Origin: Lentilactobacillus parakefiri
GTDB taxonomy: Bacteria; Bacillota; Bacilli; Lactobacillales; Lactobacillaceae
Length of the DNA stretch: 63,060 nt
Assembly: GCF_002157585.1 (NCBI RefSeq)
Contig: NZ_BDGB01000055.1
Location: 1 to 63,060, forward strand
Reading direction: 5' to 3'
Positions 33,830 to 45,635 of this stretch are shown here, in pieces. Position 1 is the first letter of the stretch. Every line of letters starts with the position of its first letter. Below the pieces are notes generated by a model. It ran no database searches. It was not told the origin of the DNA and worked only from the letters and a program-made list of their open reading frames with translations. The position numbers were made by a program, and so were the translations under genes.

Positions 33830-34464
33830 TAAGCATTTTTCAAAATTATGGTGGCGAGCTTCTTTATGGATTAGGCCAAACGCTTCTCTGCTCGATTATC
33901 GCATTGGTATTTGCGTTAATTATCGGATCTGGTTTTGCTATCCTGGAAGTTTTCCCCAATAAGTTTCTTAGAATTATTTCAAGAGTTTACATTGAAGTTT
34001 TCCGGAACATTCCACTACTGGTTATCACAATGTTCTTTTACGTGGTTATTCCCATGTACATTGTTGAAATCAGTGGGTTTGCTTCTGGAACCGTTGGATT
34101 GATTCTTTATTCCTCCGCATTTATCGCTGAAACGGTTCGTTCAGGAATCCAATCTGTTGATCCTGGCCAAATGGAGGGGGCTCGTGCCAACGGGTTAACC
34201 TTCTGGCAGGCAATGCGCTACATTGTTTTGCCGCAAGCCTTCCGATATGTCATTCCGCCACTGGGCAACCAGTTTATCAACTTGGTGAAGAACTCTTCAG
34301 TCTTGGCCTTTGTTGCCGGATTTGACTTGATGTATCAAGGAAATGTCATTGCATCTGATTCATTGCAAAGTATGAGCACCTACCTGTGTGTGGGGATGTT
34401 ATACCTGATTTTGACTTTGCCATTGAGTTACTACATGCGTTACCTTGAAAAGAAATTGGCATAA
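33826..34464 (+). CDS. Amino acid ABC transporter permease 1 (GlnM/GlnP type)
   Basis: The 212-residue permease has five membrane helices and the EAA loop in the form VDPGQMEGARANGLTFWQAMRYIVLPQ, a region from about residue 105 to 131. The start IFQNYGGELLYGLGQTLL is typical of HisM-type permeases. It overlaps the binding-protein gene by four bases, and its partner permease follows after 15 bases. Together they form the transmembrane channel. Substrate as for the operon. Confidence 0.88.
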   Translation: MISIFQNYGGELLYGLGQTLLCSIIALVFALIIGSGFAILEVFPNKFLRIISRVYIEVFRNIPLLVITMFFYVVIPMYIVEISGFASGTVGLILYSSAFIAETVRSGIQSVDPGQMEGARANGLTFWQAMRYIVLPQAFRYVIPPLGNQFINLVKNSSVLAFVAGFDLMYQGNVIASDSLQSMSTYLCVGMLYLILTLPLSYYMRYLEKKLA

Positions 34465-34479
34465 AGGAGGAATCGAGAT

Positions 34480-35184
34480 ATGTTAACAGTCTTAGGTGCT
34501 TACTCATGGATTAATATCAGGTTCCTTCTTGAAGGAGCTTGGGTCACAATCCTGGTTTCAGTTTGTTCGATTATCCTCAGTTACATATTTGGGGTAATTT
34601 TGGGAATCATTCGCTATGTTGAAATTAAGTATTTGTCAGCGATTGTCGGCTTTGTGATTGACATCATTCGTAACTTACCGTTAATCCTGATTATCTTCTT
34701 TACCTATTTTGGGTTACCAAATATCGGCTTCAAGCCAGATCCAATTTGGGCATCAGTCATTGCGATGGCGGTCTTTGAATCGGCGATGGTTGCAGAAATT
34801 GTTCGTGCCGGAATTGTTTCAATTCCAACCGGCCAAATGGAAGGGGCTAGATCGACTGGAATGTCTTACTGGCAGGCGTTACGATACATTATCCTGCCGC
34901 AAGCCATCAAGAACATGATTCCAGCGATTGTTAGTCAGTTTATCTCTTTGGTTAAGGATACGTCACTGGCAACGATCATTGTCCTGCCGGATTTGATGAA
35001 CCATGCGCAAATCATTTACGGTCAAAATACCAATTACACGATTCCAATGTTCTTGGCGTTGGCGGTCATGTACTTCATCGTTTGCTACTCACTGTCACTA
35101 TTGTCACAGTATCTCGACCACAGACTGGGAACAGCCAAGAAGTCGGGTGAAGTGGAGGAAGTTGTGCAGGGAGCAGAACGGTAG
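34480..35184 (+). CDS. glnP: Amino acid ABC transporter permease 2 (GlnP type)
   Basis: The 234-residue permease also has five helices and an EAA loop (IPTGQMEGARSTGMSYWQAL) and is a paralogue of the preceding gene. AAAGGAGG is spaced well before the ATG. The charged C-terminal tail continues past the last helix (EVEEVVQGAER). It is the last gene of the operon. A long hairpin directly follows its stop codon and probably ends transcription. Confidence 0.88.
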   Translation: MLTVLGAYSWINIRFLLEGAWVTILVSVCSIILSYIFGVILGIIRYVEIKYLSAIVGFVIDIIRNLPLILIIFFTYFGLPNIGFKPDPIWASVIAMAVFESAMVAEIVRAGIVSIPTGQMEGARSTGMSYWQALRYIILPQAIKNMIPAIVSQFISLVKDTSLATIIVLPDLMNHAQIIYGQNTNYTIPMFLALAVMYFIVCYSLSLLSQYLDHRLGTAKKSGEVEEVVQGAER

Positions 35185-35189
35185 AGAGC

Positions 35190-35303
35190 GCGACGAGACC
35201 CGGTTAGGACCCAGAACATAAGCGAAAAGGATCAATGATGAACGGTCTTTGTTCATCGTTGATCCTTTTCGCTTATGTGGCCGGGTCCTGGGTCGTCGCC
35301 AAG
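35190..35303 (+). repeat. Very long imperfect inverted repeat after the gln operon
   Basis: The core arms 35217-35243 and 35251-35277 pair over 27 positions with one mismatch around a 7-base loop. The flanks are also complementary with gaps: GCGACGA near 35190 with TCGTCGC near 35295, and ACCCGG with CCGGGT. The whole folds into a rod of about 115 bases. It begins only a few bases after glnP. There is no long T run, so it may be more than a terminator: a mobile intergenic repeat or an RNA element. Confidence 0.75.
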
Positions 35304-35327
35304 TAGGCTAGGCAGGGTTTCACCCGG

Positions 35328-35449
35328 CCGTCGGAGCGTATTTTCAAGGCCGAAGGGAGTTCAAAAGAGCATAACAAACGCGCCGGTTGCTGCTCCAAGG
35401 AGCACATTTTGTCTTAGAAATTGACGTCAGGCCCGTCGGAGCACATTTA
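35328..35449 (+). repeat. Three short direct repeats in the gln/secreted-protein intergenic region
   Basis: CCGTCGGAGCGTATTTT (35328-35344), AAGGAGCACATTTT (35397-35410) and CCGTCGGAGCACATTTA (35433-35449) are similar units with about 35-70 base spacing. They lie in a 408-base gap (35185-35592) without a gene. I see no coding potential across this stretch. Confidence 0.55.
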
Positions 35450-35500
35450 TTCCAAATAACAATGAACCCCACTCAATTAAAACCGAATAATAGTCGTTCA

Positions 35501-35539
35501 AAAAGGAGCAACTCAATTCAAACTGGAGTTACTCCTTTT
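35501..35539 (-). terminator. Terminator of the secreted-protein gene
   Basis: AAAAGGAGCAACTC (35501-35514) pairs with GAGTTACTCCTTTT (35526-35539) with one mismatch. It stands 53 bases after the stop of the minus-strand gene. Confidence 0.8.
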
Positions 35540-35592
35540 GTATGTTTCAACCACTTGGATCATATCAAAAATAATAGGATTCATTTTTGCCG

Positions 35593-36441
35593 TCAATCAG
35601 ACCCGGAACTTTCGTATCCTAACGGAATACTGTAAAAATGATGGCTGCCAATTGTATACATGCTGCCATATGAGGTGCCACCACGAGTTGTATATCTATA
35701 CGGCGTGTGCAAGTTGTGAATTGTCAAACGGTACTTGTATGCACCGGATGTTCGAGCCCTTTTGTCATTAATACCTTTGAGATTATACCCATAATAGAGA
35801 TAAGTTTTGGATCCCTTAACTAATGTGTGATTAATTTTAGCATAGGAAGCTGGTTTTTGATTATACGTAAATACTTGGTAGTCGTTATCGATAAGCGACT
35901 TTGCTCGATACTTGTAAAATTCGACATAACCATCAGAACTGATTCTAAATGCATTGCTTGTTGACTTTGAACGAGTGGCCATATTTTTGAATGCTTTTGT
36001 GCCGCCACTAAAGAATACCCCTTCACCGAAAGTAGGCATAAAGGGAGGCCTCTTTACACGTGTATATCTCGACGGCATATATGTCTGCCAGTAGTTAAGA
36101 GATCTCCACGGATCTTTCATACCAACGCGTTTCTTCAGGGCATAACTCAGATTGCTTGGACCACGGAGGGCGTAGTGAGTTTGACTGGCGCTATCATTGC
36201 CAACACTTCCCTTCACAATTGTGCCTTTGGGGAGGATGACCTTTGCCTCTTTGAATGGACCGGATTTCGTATTTTGATTGAATCGGTAATATTGACTAAG
36301 TCCATTGTATTCTTTTACAGACTGATTGACCCAATGGGATGAGATTCTGTGAAGTCCCCTTGTTTGTGCGGATGCATTAGTAGTCATAATGCATCCCCCG
36401 CCTAACAATCCAAGTGTAATTAACAAAACGCTTTTATTCAA
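35593..36441 (-). CDS. Secreted protein of unknown function
   Basis: I do not recognise a family. The 282-residue product has a clear signal peptide (hydrophobic VLLITLGLLGGGCIM, cleavage probably after ASA near residue 25). Cys17 in GGGC lies inside the hydrophobic core, so it is less likely to be a lipobox. The mature part is rich in Tyr, Arg and Lys (KYRLTIHN, TYLYYGYNLKG, YTRVKRPPFMP) and probably beta-rich. It starts with TTG, supported by GGGAGGAG spaced seven bases. The gene is more AT-rich than its neighbours and lies between the long hairpin region and the MgtC gene, which suggests acquired DNA. It is alone with its own terminator. Confidence 0.6.
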   Translation of the reverse strand: MNKSVLLITLGLLGGGCIMTTNASAQTRGLHRISSHWVNQSVKEYNGLSQYYRFNQNTKSGPFKEAKVILPKGTIVKGSVGNDSASQTHYALRGPSNLSYALKKRVGMKDPWRSLNYWQTYMPSRYTRVKRPPFMPTFGEGVFFSGGTKAFKNMATRSKSTSNAFRISSDGYVEFYKYRAKSLIDNDYQVFTYNQKPASYAKINHTLVKGSKTYLYYGYNLKGINDKRARTSGAYKYRLTIHNLHTPYRYTTRGGTSYGSMYTIGSHHFYSIPLGYESSGSD

Positions 36442-36582
36442 AACAATTCTCCTCCCAATGAATCAAGTTCTCCAATACTTGGCTATTAATACCTTCCTTT
36501 GTAGGATAACATAAAGTGTATTATCATCTCCCAAAAAGCTTACTGGTTGCTTTACGTTGAGGGTTATTTTCACATTCCCATT

Positions 36583-37269
36583 TTAATCCAGCACTTCAAT
36601 CTTCCGCACGTCCACCAAATCACTCATCTGACGGATAAACTCATCCGGGTCCATCTTATGCTGCAGTTTCACCCGAACTTCCAGGGAAAATGAGTCTGGC
36701 TTATAAGCAACGATTCGCATCCGAATATCTGCACTGCCAATCGCTCTCAGCCTGTCCGGCAGCTCGTCCATCGATGCCAGTTCGCCATTAAAGGTGACTT
36801 GTAAGCGGAGTAGCGAACGATTGGGGTAGCGTTTGAGTGCCCGGATTTGGCGGACGATGGTCTGGGTAACCAAAATGCACAGGGTGCCAGCAATCCCGAT
36901 AACGTACATGTCAGCCCCAATCGCCAGGCCAATTGCGGCAGTCGCCCACAAACCAGCTGCAGTGGTCAAACCGTCGATTTTGTGGTTTCTGGTAATGATC
37001 GCCCCAGCACCAATAAAACCAATCCCAGTTACAACCTGAGATGCGATCCGAGAGGGGTCCAAGCTGACATCCGCATGGTTAATGACGTCAAAGAAACCGT
37101 ATTTGGAAATGATCATGAACAACGCCGATCCGACGGCCACCAACATATGCGTCCGAATGCCGGCAGTCTTTAGGCGGACTTTACGCTCGTAGCCGACCAG
37201 ACCCCCGCAAATGGCGGCCACAAACAGTCGTAAGATCCATTCGAGTTGATACAATACATAGGCGGTCAT
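36583..37269 (-). CDS. MgtC/SapB-family membrane protein
   Basis: The 228-residue protein has four or five membrane helices in the first 140 residues. The MgtC core is present: AICGGLVGYERKVRLKTAGIRTHMLVA near residue 20 and the block VVTGIGFIGAGAIITRNHKI near 90-110. A C-terminal ACT-like soluble domain follows (about 145-228). Family members are linked to magnesium-limited growth and to control of ATP synthase in pathogens; the lactobacillar role is not known. AAAGGAGG precedes the ATG well. It lies downstream of the GH13/SLC45 unit, from which a terminator separates it. Confidence 0.88.
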   Translation of the reverse strand: MTAYVLYQLEWILRLFVAAICGGLVGYERKVRLKTAGIRTHMLVAVGSALFMIISKYGFFDVINHADVSLDPSRIASQVVTGIGFIGAGAIITRNHKIDGLTTAAGLWATAAIGLAIGADMYVIGIAGTLCILVTQTIVRQIRALKRYPNRSLLRLQVTFNGELASMDELPDRLRAIGSADIRMRIVAYKPDSFSLEVRVKLQHKMDPDEFIRQMSDLVDVRKIEVLD

Positions 37270-37326
37270 AGCACACCTCCTTTACCAGATAATTTTCTTA
37301 ATTATAACGCCAAGATTATTGGACAC

Positions 37327-37356
37327 CAAAAAAGACAACCGAAAGTGGCTGCCTTT
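37327..37356 (-). terminator. Terminator of the GH13/SLC45 unit (minus strand)
   Basis: On the minus strand AAAGGCAGCC and GGTTGTCTTT pair with G-U wobbles around a 6-base loop, then a T run. It lies just after the GH13 stop. Confidence 0.7.
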
Positions 37357-37368
37357 CAACGAGATTGG

Positions 37369-40442
<3,074 letters not shown>

Positions 40443-40509
40443 GAAAATTCCTCCCTTAAGAAATCAAATTTGGTTTCTGATTCAACTTGGCCAATTCATA
40501 TATTGAAAA

Positions 40510-40523
40510 AGAAAACGTTTACA
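40510..40523 (-). promoter_or_regulatory. cre site upstream of the SLC45 gene
   Basis: On the minus strand TGTAAACGTTTTCT fits TGWAARCGYTWNCW at all positions. It is the nearest of three operator-like sites to the symporter start. Confidence 0.65.
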
Positions 40524-40545
40524 TTGATGATAGTAACATCATTTA

Positions 40546-40589
40546 CAAGCGCTTGCAATACTTTTAAAACAATATCACAAACGTTTGTG
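40546..40589. promoter_or_regulatory. Two LacI-type palindromic operators
   Basis: CAAGCGCTTG (40546-40555) is a perfect 10-base palindrome, and CACAAACGTTTGTG (40576-40589) is a perfect 14-base palindrome. Both centre on CG as LacI-family operators do. Spacing centre to centre is 32 bases, three helical turns, so one dimer-of-dimers could bridge them. They lie between the divergent SLC45 and LacI genes. Confidence 0.65.
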
Positions 40590-40612
40590 TAAATGGGTGT
40601 CAAATCCCTTGT

Positions 40613-40620
40613 GGTATAAT
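40613..40620 (+). promoter_or_regulatory. Promoter of the second LacI regulator
   Basis: TGGTATAAT (with TATAAT at 40615-40620) is an extended -10 box, 48 bases before the start codon. A 14-base operator lies immediately upstream, so autoregulation is likely. Confidence 0.55.
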
Positions 40621-40667
40621 GAATGACAGATTATGAGGGAACTATTTTGTCATGAAGAGGTGTGCCT

Positions 40668-41654
40668 ATGGCAGCGACCATTAAAGATATTGCCAAAATG
40701 GCTGGAGTTTCTCCGGCCACAGTCTCACGGGTTTTGTCGAATCAACGTGAGTTTTATTCAGAGAAGACTGCTAAGAAAGTTAGGGATGCGGCGAAACAAT
40801 TGGGGTATCAGCGCAACACGAGTGCCGTTGAACTGGTTACCAGGAAGAGTCGGGTGATTGCGGTGCTGGTCAGTTCGACTCAAACGAACTTTTCCAACCC
40901 AATCCTAAACGGGATTCAGCAGCAGGCCGAAGCCCACAATTTAAGCGTCATGATTATTTTTGCCGGTGAGAACAAACCTGAAATGCAGGAAAAGGCGCTG
41001 CAAACAGTTATCGAGCGCTCGGTAATGGGGATTTTGCTGGTGGCCGTTGACCTGGATCCCACAAATAACGCTTTACTTGAGAGTGCCAACATTCCGTTTA
41101 TTTTTATTTCAATGACGATGAAAAACGCCAACTTTCCATTTATTTCATCAAATGATTTTGATATTGGCTATCAAGCGACCAAATATTTGATAAAAAAAGG
41201 CCATACCAAAATTGGTTTTGCAGGAACGGATCTGAATTCGTTTGTCGGCAATCTTCGGTTTGAAGGTTACCGGGATGCCATGCGTGATAATCAGTTGGCC
41301 CGAAAAGCCGAATGGGTCTGTGGTGGCCACTTTACCTATGAGGATGGCCTCAAGGCAATGAGGCAATATGGTCAAAAAACCGAGCTGACCGCTGTGATTG
41401 CATCCAGTGATTTGGTGGGGATTGGTATTTTAAACCAGGCGAACCAATATGGCATCCGGGTGCCCGGCAATCTTGCCATTTTGACAGTTGACGGGACTCA
41501 ACTGTGTGATATTGTGCGGCCAAAGCTATCCAGTGTTACCCAATCGTTTTTTGAGATGGGTGTTAAAGGGATGGATATGCTGGTAAGCGAATCAATCAAG
41601 GAGTTTTATTCGATGTATACGCCAATTAACATCGTCGAACGTGAAAGTGTTTAG
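40668..41654 (+). CDS. LacI-family regulator of the GH13/SLC45 unit
   Basis: The 328-residue repressor has a LacI-type helix-turn-helix (IKDIAKMAGVSPATVSRVLS, residues 5-24), a hinge near residue 55, and a sugar-binding domain (VIAVLVSSTQTNFSNPI, PFISSNDFDIGYQATKYL, LAILTVDGTQLCDI). It would control the divergent symporter and glucosidase genes through the palindromes between them. A GTG at 40662 is also in frame, but GAGGTG five bases before ATG 40668 is the better ribosome binding site. The alcohol dehydrogenase-like gene begins 12 bases after it and is probably co-transcribed. Confidence 0.88.
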   Translation: MAATIKDIAKMAGVSPATVSRVLSNQREFYSEKTAKKVRDAAKQLGYQRNTSAVELVTRKSRVIAVLVSSTQTNFSNPILNGIQQQAEAHNLSVMIIFAGENKPEMQEKALQTVIERSVMGILLVAVDLDPTNNALLESANIPFIFISMTMKNANFPFISSNDFDIGYQATKYLIKKGHTKIGFAGTDLNSFVGNLRFEGYRDAMRDNQLARKAEWVCGGHFTYEDGLKAMRQYGQKTELTAVIASSDLVGIGILNQANQYGIRVPGNLAILTVDGTQLCDIVRPKLSSVTQSFFEMGVKGMDMLVSESIKEFYSMYTPINIVERESV

Positions 41655-41666
41655 GAGGCAATCAGA

Positions 41667-42620
41667 ATGAAGGCAATCGTATTACGTCACCCGGGTGGAC
41701 CTTCCGCCTTATCATATGAAGATGTGCCGACTCCCAAAGTGAGGGATGGTTGGACATTGTTGAAAGTTAAAGGATTTGGCATTAACCGTTCGGAAATTTT
41801 CACTCGGAATGGCTGGTCGCCATCAGTTAAACTGCCCAGAATTCTCGGGATTGAGTGTGTGGGCGAAGTTGTCGAAACCACCGATTCCGATCACTTATTG
41901 AAAGGGCAAATTGTGGTCTCTGTGATGGGTGGAATGGGCAGAGTGTTTAACGGCAGTTATGCTGAATACGTACTGCTCTCCAACAAGCAGATTTACTCGG
42001 TTAACACGAAACTTACGATTTCAGATTTAACTGCGGTTCCCGAAACTTACGGAACGGCTTACGGATCACTCCTAAAGCTACAATTGGATGATGCCGACTC
42101 CTTACTCATCCGTGGGGCAACGAGTGGCGTTGGTGTAGCGGCTGCTAAGTTGGCCCGGGCCATGGTGCCTTCAATCAAGCTGGTTGGGTCAACCAGGCAT
42201 TTGGAGAAGGCCGATGAATTGAAATCGGTTGGCTTTGATGAAGTCGTTTTGGATCAGGACAACCAACTACAGACTGGGGATCAGAAGTTTGACCGGATCC
42301 TGGAACTGGTTGGTGCACTTACATTACCCAACTCAATGAAATTTATTCAACCAAATGGGATCACTTGTGTCACCGGTGAGTTGGGCGGTGTCTGGGACTT
42401 AACCCACTTTGAACCAATTTCTCAACTGAATGGTGGTTACTTAACGAGTTTTGAATCTGGCGCTCTTGACCAGCGAATGTTTGACGATCTGTTTGATATC
42501 ATTAACAGCAGTCACATAGATGTCGCACCAACCAAGGTGTTTGATTTGAAGCATACCGCTGACGCTCAAGCATACCTGGACAGCCATGACAGCTTTGGTA
42601 AGGTGGTTGTCTTATCGTGA
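41667..42620 (+). CDS. Medium-chain dehydrogenase/reductase, quinone-oxidoreductase-like
   Basis: The 317-residue protein has an MDR fold with the GroES-like N-terminal domain (GFGINRSEIFTRNGW at about 32-46) and a Rossmann domain with RGATSGVGVAAAKLA (about 150-164). The catalytic zinc ligands of alcohol dehydrogenases are not seen, so it is more like a zinc-free NADPH:quinone or enoyl reductase. The substrate is unknown. AGGAGG precedes the ATG. It forms a two-gene unit with the LacI gene, with no clear metabolic link to the sugar genes. Confidence 0.83.
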   Translation: MKAIVLRHPGGPSALSYEDVPTPKVRDGWTLLKVKGFGINRSEIFTRNGWSPSVKLPRILGIECVGEVVETTDSDHLLKGQIVVSVMGGMGRVFNGSYAEYVLLSNKQIYSVNTKLTISDLTAVPETYGTAYGSLLKLQLDDADSLLIRGATSGVGVAAAKLARAMVPSIKLVGSTRHLEKADELKSVGFDEVVLDQDNQLQTGDQKFDRILELVGALTLPNSMKFIQPNGITCVTGELGGVWDLTHFEPISQLNGGYLTSFESGALDQRMFDDLFDIINSSHIDVAPTKVFDLKHTADAQAYLDSHDSFGKVVVLS

Positions 42621-42648
42621 AAGATTTCAAACATTAAAAATAAAGAGA

Positions 42649-42690
42649 AAAAATGAGCTGGAAACCAATTGTGATTTCCAGCTCATTTTT
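42649..42690. terminator. Bidirectional terminator
   Basis: Perfect 16-base arms (42649-42664 and 42675-42690) with A and T runs at the ends, between the convergent reductase and amino acid permease genes. Confidence 0.92.
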
Positions 42691-42699
42691 GATACCTGA

Positions 42700-44070
42700 T
42701 TAATTTTCCTTGTCTAATGATTCTTCTTTTGCGGCTTCTGCTTGGCTTTCGCGATACTTCTTAGTTTCATAATAAAATACCGGAATACCGACGGCCACGA
42801 AGATAAAGGAAGTTAACACCCCTGGAAGGTCAGACATAATTTCGCTGACGATAACGAAGAGTGAACCACCAATTGCCAGGATTGGCGTAATTGGGAATAG
42901 TGGGGTGGAGAATACCCGATGCTGGTTTGGATTGCGTTTTCTTAAGAGAAAGACGCCAACAAAGGCCATCACATAGAAGCAGTAAACAGTGAAGATACAT
43001 AATTCTGAAAGGCGATCAGCGTTGGAAAAGATGATCATAACTGTCACAATCAGTAACTCGGCAACCGTTGAGAAAATTGGCGTATGTGACTTTGGATGCA
43101 AGTACGACAAAGTCTTTGAGAATGGCAGCTGACCACGCTTAGCCATTGCATACATAATCCGCGGGAAGGTCATGATTTTCCCGTTCATACAGCCAACGAT
43201 GGAGATGATAATCCCAATACTCAAAATTTTACCGCCAACTTGTCCAAATGCCTGATTGGCAATGTAAGGAATGGCACTCGTACCCAAGCGGTGAATCTGT
43301 TCAGCGGGCACTGAGCGATAAACGCCATAGGAAACCAGCAGGTAAATGGCTAACACTGCCAAGATCCCAAATGTAATGGCTTGCGGCAGTAATTTCCGAG
43401 GATTCTTGATTTCACCGCCCAAGTTGGCAACCAGGATCCAACCGTCGAAGGCAAATAACGTTGCTAAGATCGCAACTCCGAAGTTACCGGCTGACTGGTG
43501 AACGTGGACCAGGCTCTGGCCAAAGGCATTTTCCTTACCAAAGAAAAGGCCAAAGATAATTAATGCAGCAACCGGAACCAACTTACAGATCGTGGTAATA
43601 ATAGCAAACGTTGCCCCGTAGCGGTTTGAGAATAAATTTAAAATACCAACTAATACGATTGTTCCAATTGCCAGAATGGCATTGTACTTACTTGGAAAGC
43701 CAAAGAAATCCGACAATAGAATGGCTAGGTAAGCACCCAGTGAGGCGATCATTGCCGGGCCGTAAATAATAATCTGCATCCAGCCGGACAAAAATCCCCA
43801 AAGTTTGCCGTAAATTCGTTCCATATAAACGTAAAGACCACCAGTTTCAGGCATTTGCGAAGCAATTTCGGCGATTGTCAACCCGGCAGTAATGGTTAAA
43901 ATACCACCTGCCAGCCAGGCAAATAACGCCATTGACGTTGAGCCGGCATCGTCTAGGACGGCAGACTGACGAACAAAGACACCGGCACCAATAATCGTTC
44001 CAATCACAAGGGCTAACGCTGACCAGAGGCCGAGGTCACGATCCAGCGTTACTTCTTTCTGTTCTTTCAT
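42700..44070 (-). CDS. APC-family amino acid permease
   Basis: The 456-residue protein has 12 membrane helices of the amino acid-polyamine-organocation family. The first helix holds the conserved LVIGTIIGAGVFVRQ motif, and the LAWLAGGILTITAGLTIAEI-like region FAWLAGGILTITAG follows. Overall it resembles the SteT (serine/threonine exchanger)/LAT type, but the substrate is not fixed. A longer frame starts at 44121, but GAGAGGA is seven bases before the ATG at 44070, so I use that. It stands downstream of hflX on the same strand, about 60 bases after it, and ends in a strong shared terminator. Confidence 0.85.
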   Translation of the reverse strand: MKEQKEVTLDRDLGLWSALALVIGTIIGAGVFVRQSAVLDDAGSTSMALFAWLAGGILTITAGLTIAEIASQMPETGGLYVYMERIYGKLWGFLSGWMQIIIYGPAMIASLGAYLAILLSDFFGFPSKYNAILAIGTIVLVGILNLFSNRYGATFAIITTICKLVPVAALIIFGLFFGKENAFGQSLVHVHQSAGNFGVAILATLFAFDGWILVANLGGEIKNPRKLLPQAITFGILAVLAIYLLVSYGVYRSVPAEQIHRLGTSAIPYIANQAFGQVGGKILSIGIIISIVGCMNGKIMTFPRIMYAMAKRGQLPFSKTLSYLHPKSHTPIFSTVAELLIVTVMIIFSNADRLSELCIFTVYCFYVMAFVGVFLLRKRNPNQHRVFSTPLFPITPILAIGGSLFVIVSEIMSDLPGVLTSFIFVAVGIPVFYYETKKYRESQAEAAKEESLDKEN

Positions 44071-44129
44071 GGGCTTTTCCTCTCTTTTTATCAAAAAAAT
44101 ATGAAACAAGCAGTGACACAATCGTGCCG

Positions 44130-45416
44130 CTATTCTGTGGTTAACACGTACTTTTCAAAGCGTTTGGCATCAACATCATTTAATTCCGCGGTAATCACCG
44201 TGCCATCATCTTGATAATCGGTTTTTTCAATGTTGGTGTTTTCATTCAAATAAGAAACGACATCGCCGTCACTAAACGGAATTAGCAACGTCAATTGATG
44301 GTAATTTTTGAAGATCTTTTCTTTGATCATGGTCGTTAGCTCTTGGAGCGAGCTTTGATCCATTGCCGACATAATCAAGTTGTCACCTTCGCGAGATGGG
44401 AAGGAAACTTCCATCTTATCGGCTTTGTTGAGAGCAACGATCATTGGGATGCCGTTGACGCCGATTTCATCCAGGGTGTCTTCGGTGGTCTTCATCATCA
44501 ATTCACGATGAGGATCGGAATAATCAACGACTTGAATGAGCAGGTCGGCATTGGCAGCTTCTGACAAGGTCGACTTGAAGGCTTGAACCAATTGGTGAGG
44601 CAATTGACTCACAAACCCGACGGTGTCACTTAATAAGAAACGTTTCTGATCCGGTAAGGTCAGTTTGCGAACCGAAGTGTCCAAGGTGGCAAACAACATA
44701 TTTTTAACCATCACCTGTTTGTCTTCGTTCTCGCCAAATAGGTTAATCATGCCGTTCATGACAGTTGATTTGCCCGCATTGGTGTACCCAACCAAAGCAA
44801 CCGTTGGCATCTCGCTGCGATCTCTTTGCTTACGCTTTGTTTGATCTGCCTTAGCGGTTTCTTTGAGTTCCTGATTGACGTGGGTAATCCGCTTCTCAAG
44901 GGTTCGACGGTTTAATTCGTATTGTGATTCACCGGCACCACGGTTGGTGGCACCACCGGCACCGCTGCTGGTACCAGTCTGCTGATCCAAACGTTGACTG
45001 GCACTGGTATGCAAACGCGGCAGCTGATATTTTAATTTAGCTAATTCAACTTGAAGTTTGGCTTCGCGGGATTGTGCCCGGTTAGCAAAAATTTCTAGAA
45101 TCAGCCCAGTTCGATCAATGATTCGAGAATGGGTGTTTTTCTCAATGTTCCGGATTTGGCTAGGGGATAGTTCGTCGTTAACTACGATGGTATCAACACC
45201 ATCATCAATTACGACTTGAGTCAATTCCTCAATCTTGCCCTTGCCAAAGTAGGTGGCAGGATCCGGCCGGTCTAATTTTTGAACCAAGGTTTCAACAACC
45301 CGCATATTATTGGCCTCAGCCAAATTATTCAATTCCGTCATTGAATACTCGAAGCTGCTGGTATTGCGGTTCAATCCAATCGTGACAACCGGAGTTAAAG
45401 TTTCTTGTAAATCCAT
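44130..45416 (-). CDS. hflX: Ribosome-associated GTPase HflX
   Basis: The 428-residue protein has the HflX N-terminal domain (residues 1-190, with TYFGKGKIEELTQ and NDELSPSQIRNIE) and then a GTPase domain. G1 is VGYTNAGKST, G3 is DTVGFVSQLPHQLV and G4 is NKAD. The Gln/Gly-rich linker SGAGGATNRGAGE separates them. HflX splits stalled ribosomes in heat and antibiotic stress. AGGAGG lies before the ATG at 45416. The APC permease gene follows on the same strand. Length and motif order are normal. Confidence 0.92.
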   Translation of the reverse strand: MDLQETLTPVVTIGLNRNTSSFEYSMTELNNLAEANNMRVVETLVQKLDRPDPATYFGKGKIEELTQVVIDDGVDTIVVNDELSPSQIRNIEKNTHSRIIDRTGLILEIFANRAQSREAKLQVELAKLKYQLPRLHTSASQRLDQQTGTSSGAGGATNRGAGESQYELNRRTLEKRITHVNQELKETAKADQTKRKQRDRSEMPTVALVGYTNAGKSTVMNGMINLFGENEDKQVMVKNMLFATLDTSVRKLTLPDQKRFLLSDTVGFVSQLPHQLVQAFKSTLSEAANADLLIQVVDYSDPHRELMMKTTEDTLDEIGVNGIPMIVALNKADKMEVSFPSREGDNLIMSAMDQSSLQELTTMIKEKIFKNYHQLTLLIPFSDGDVVSYLNENTNIEKTDYQDDGTVITAELNDVDAKRFEKYVLTTE

Positions 45417-45635
45417 GTAATGCCTCCTAATAAATTATGTGTTCAAGTATAACACACAAATGTAAATAAATAGTGGACAAAGTGCAGTTGGCTTTTTGTC
45501 TTGGAAACAAACGCTCAGCAAATATTAAACTGATCGGTAACTTCTATTATTTAAAACTCATCTTTTAAAGCAGCAATCTCATGCTGGGTGATGAAATCCT
45601 TGACCTGGCGGAAATGAAATAATATTAAAATGATA
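45417..45635. other. Intergenic region between hflX and oppA1
   Basis: This 312-base gap (to 45728) holds the divergent hflX promoter region, with TGTTATACT on the minus strand near 45447 as a likely extended -10, and on the right the oppA1 promoter listed next. I see no ORF or RNA motif in the rest. Confidence 0.4.
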
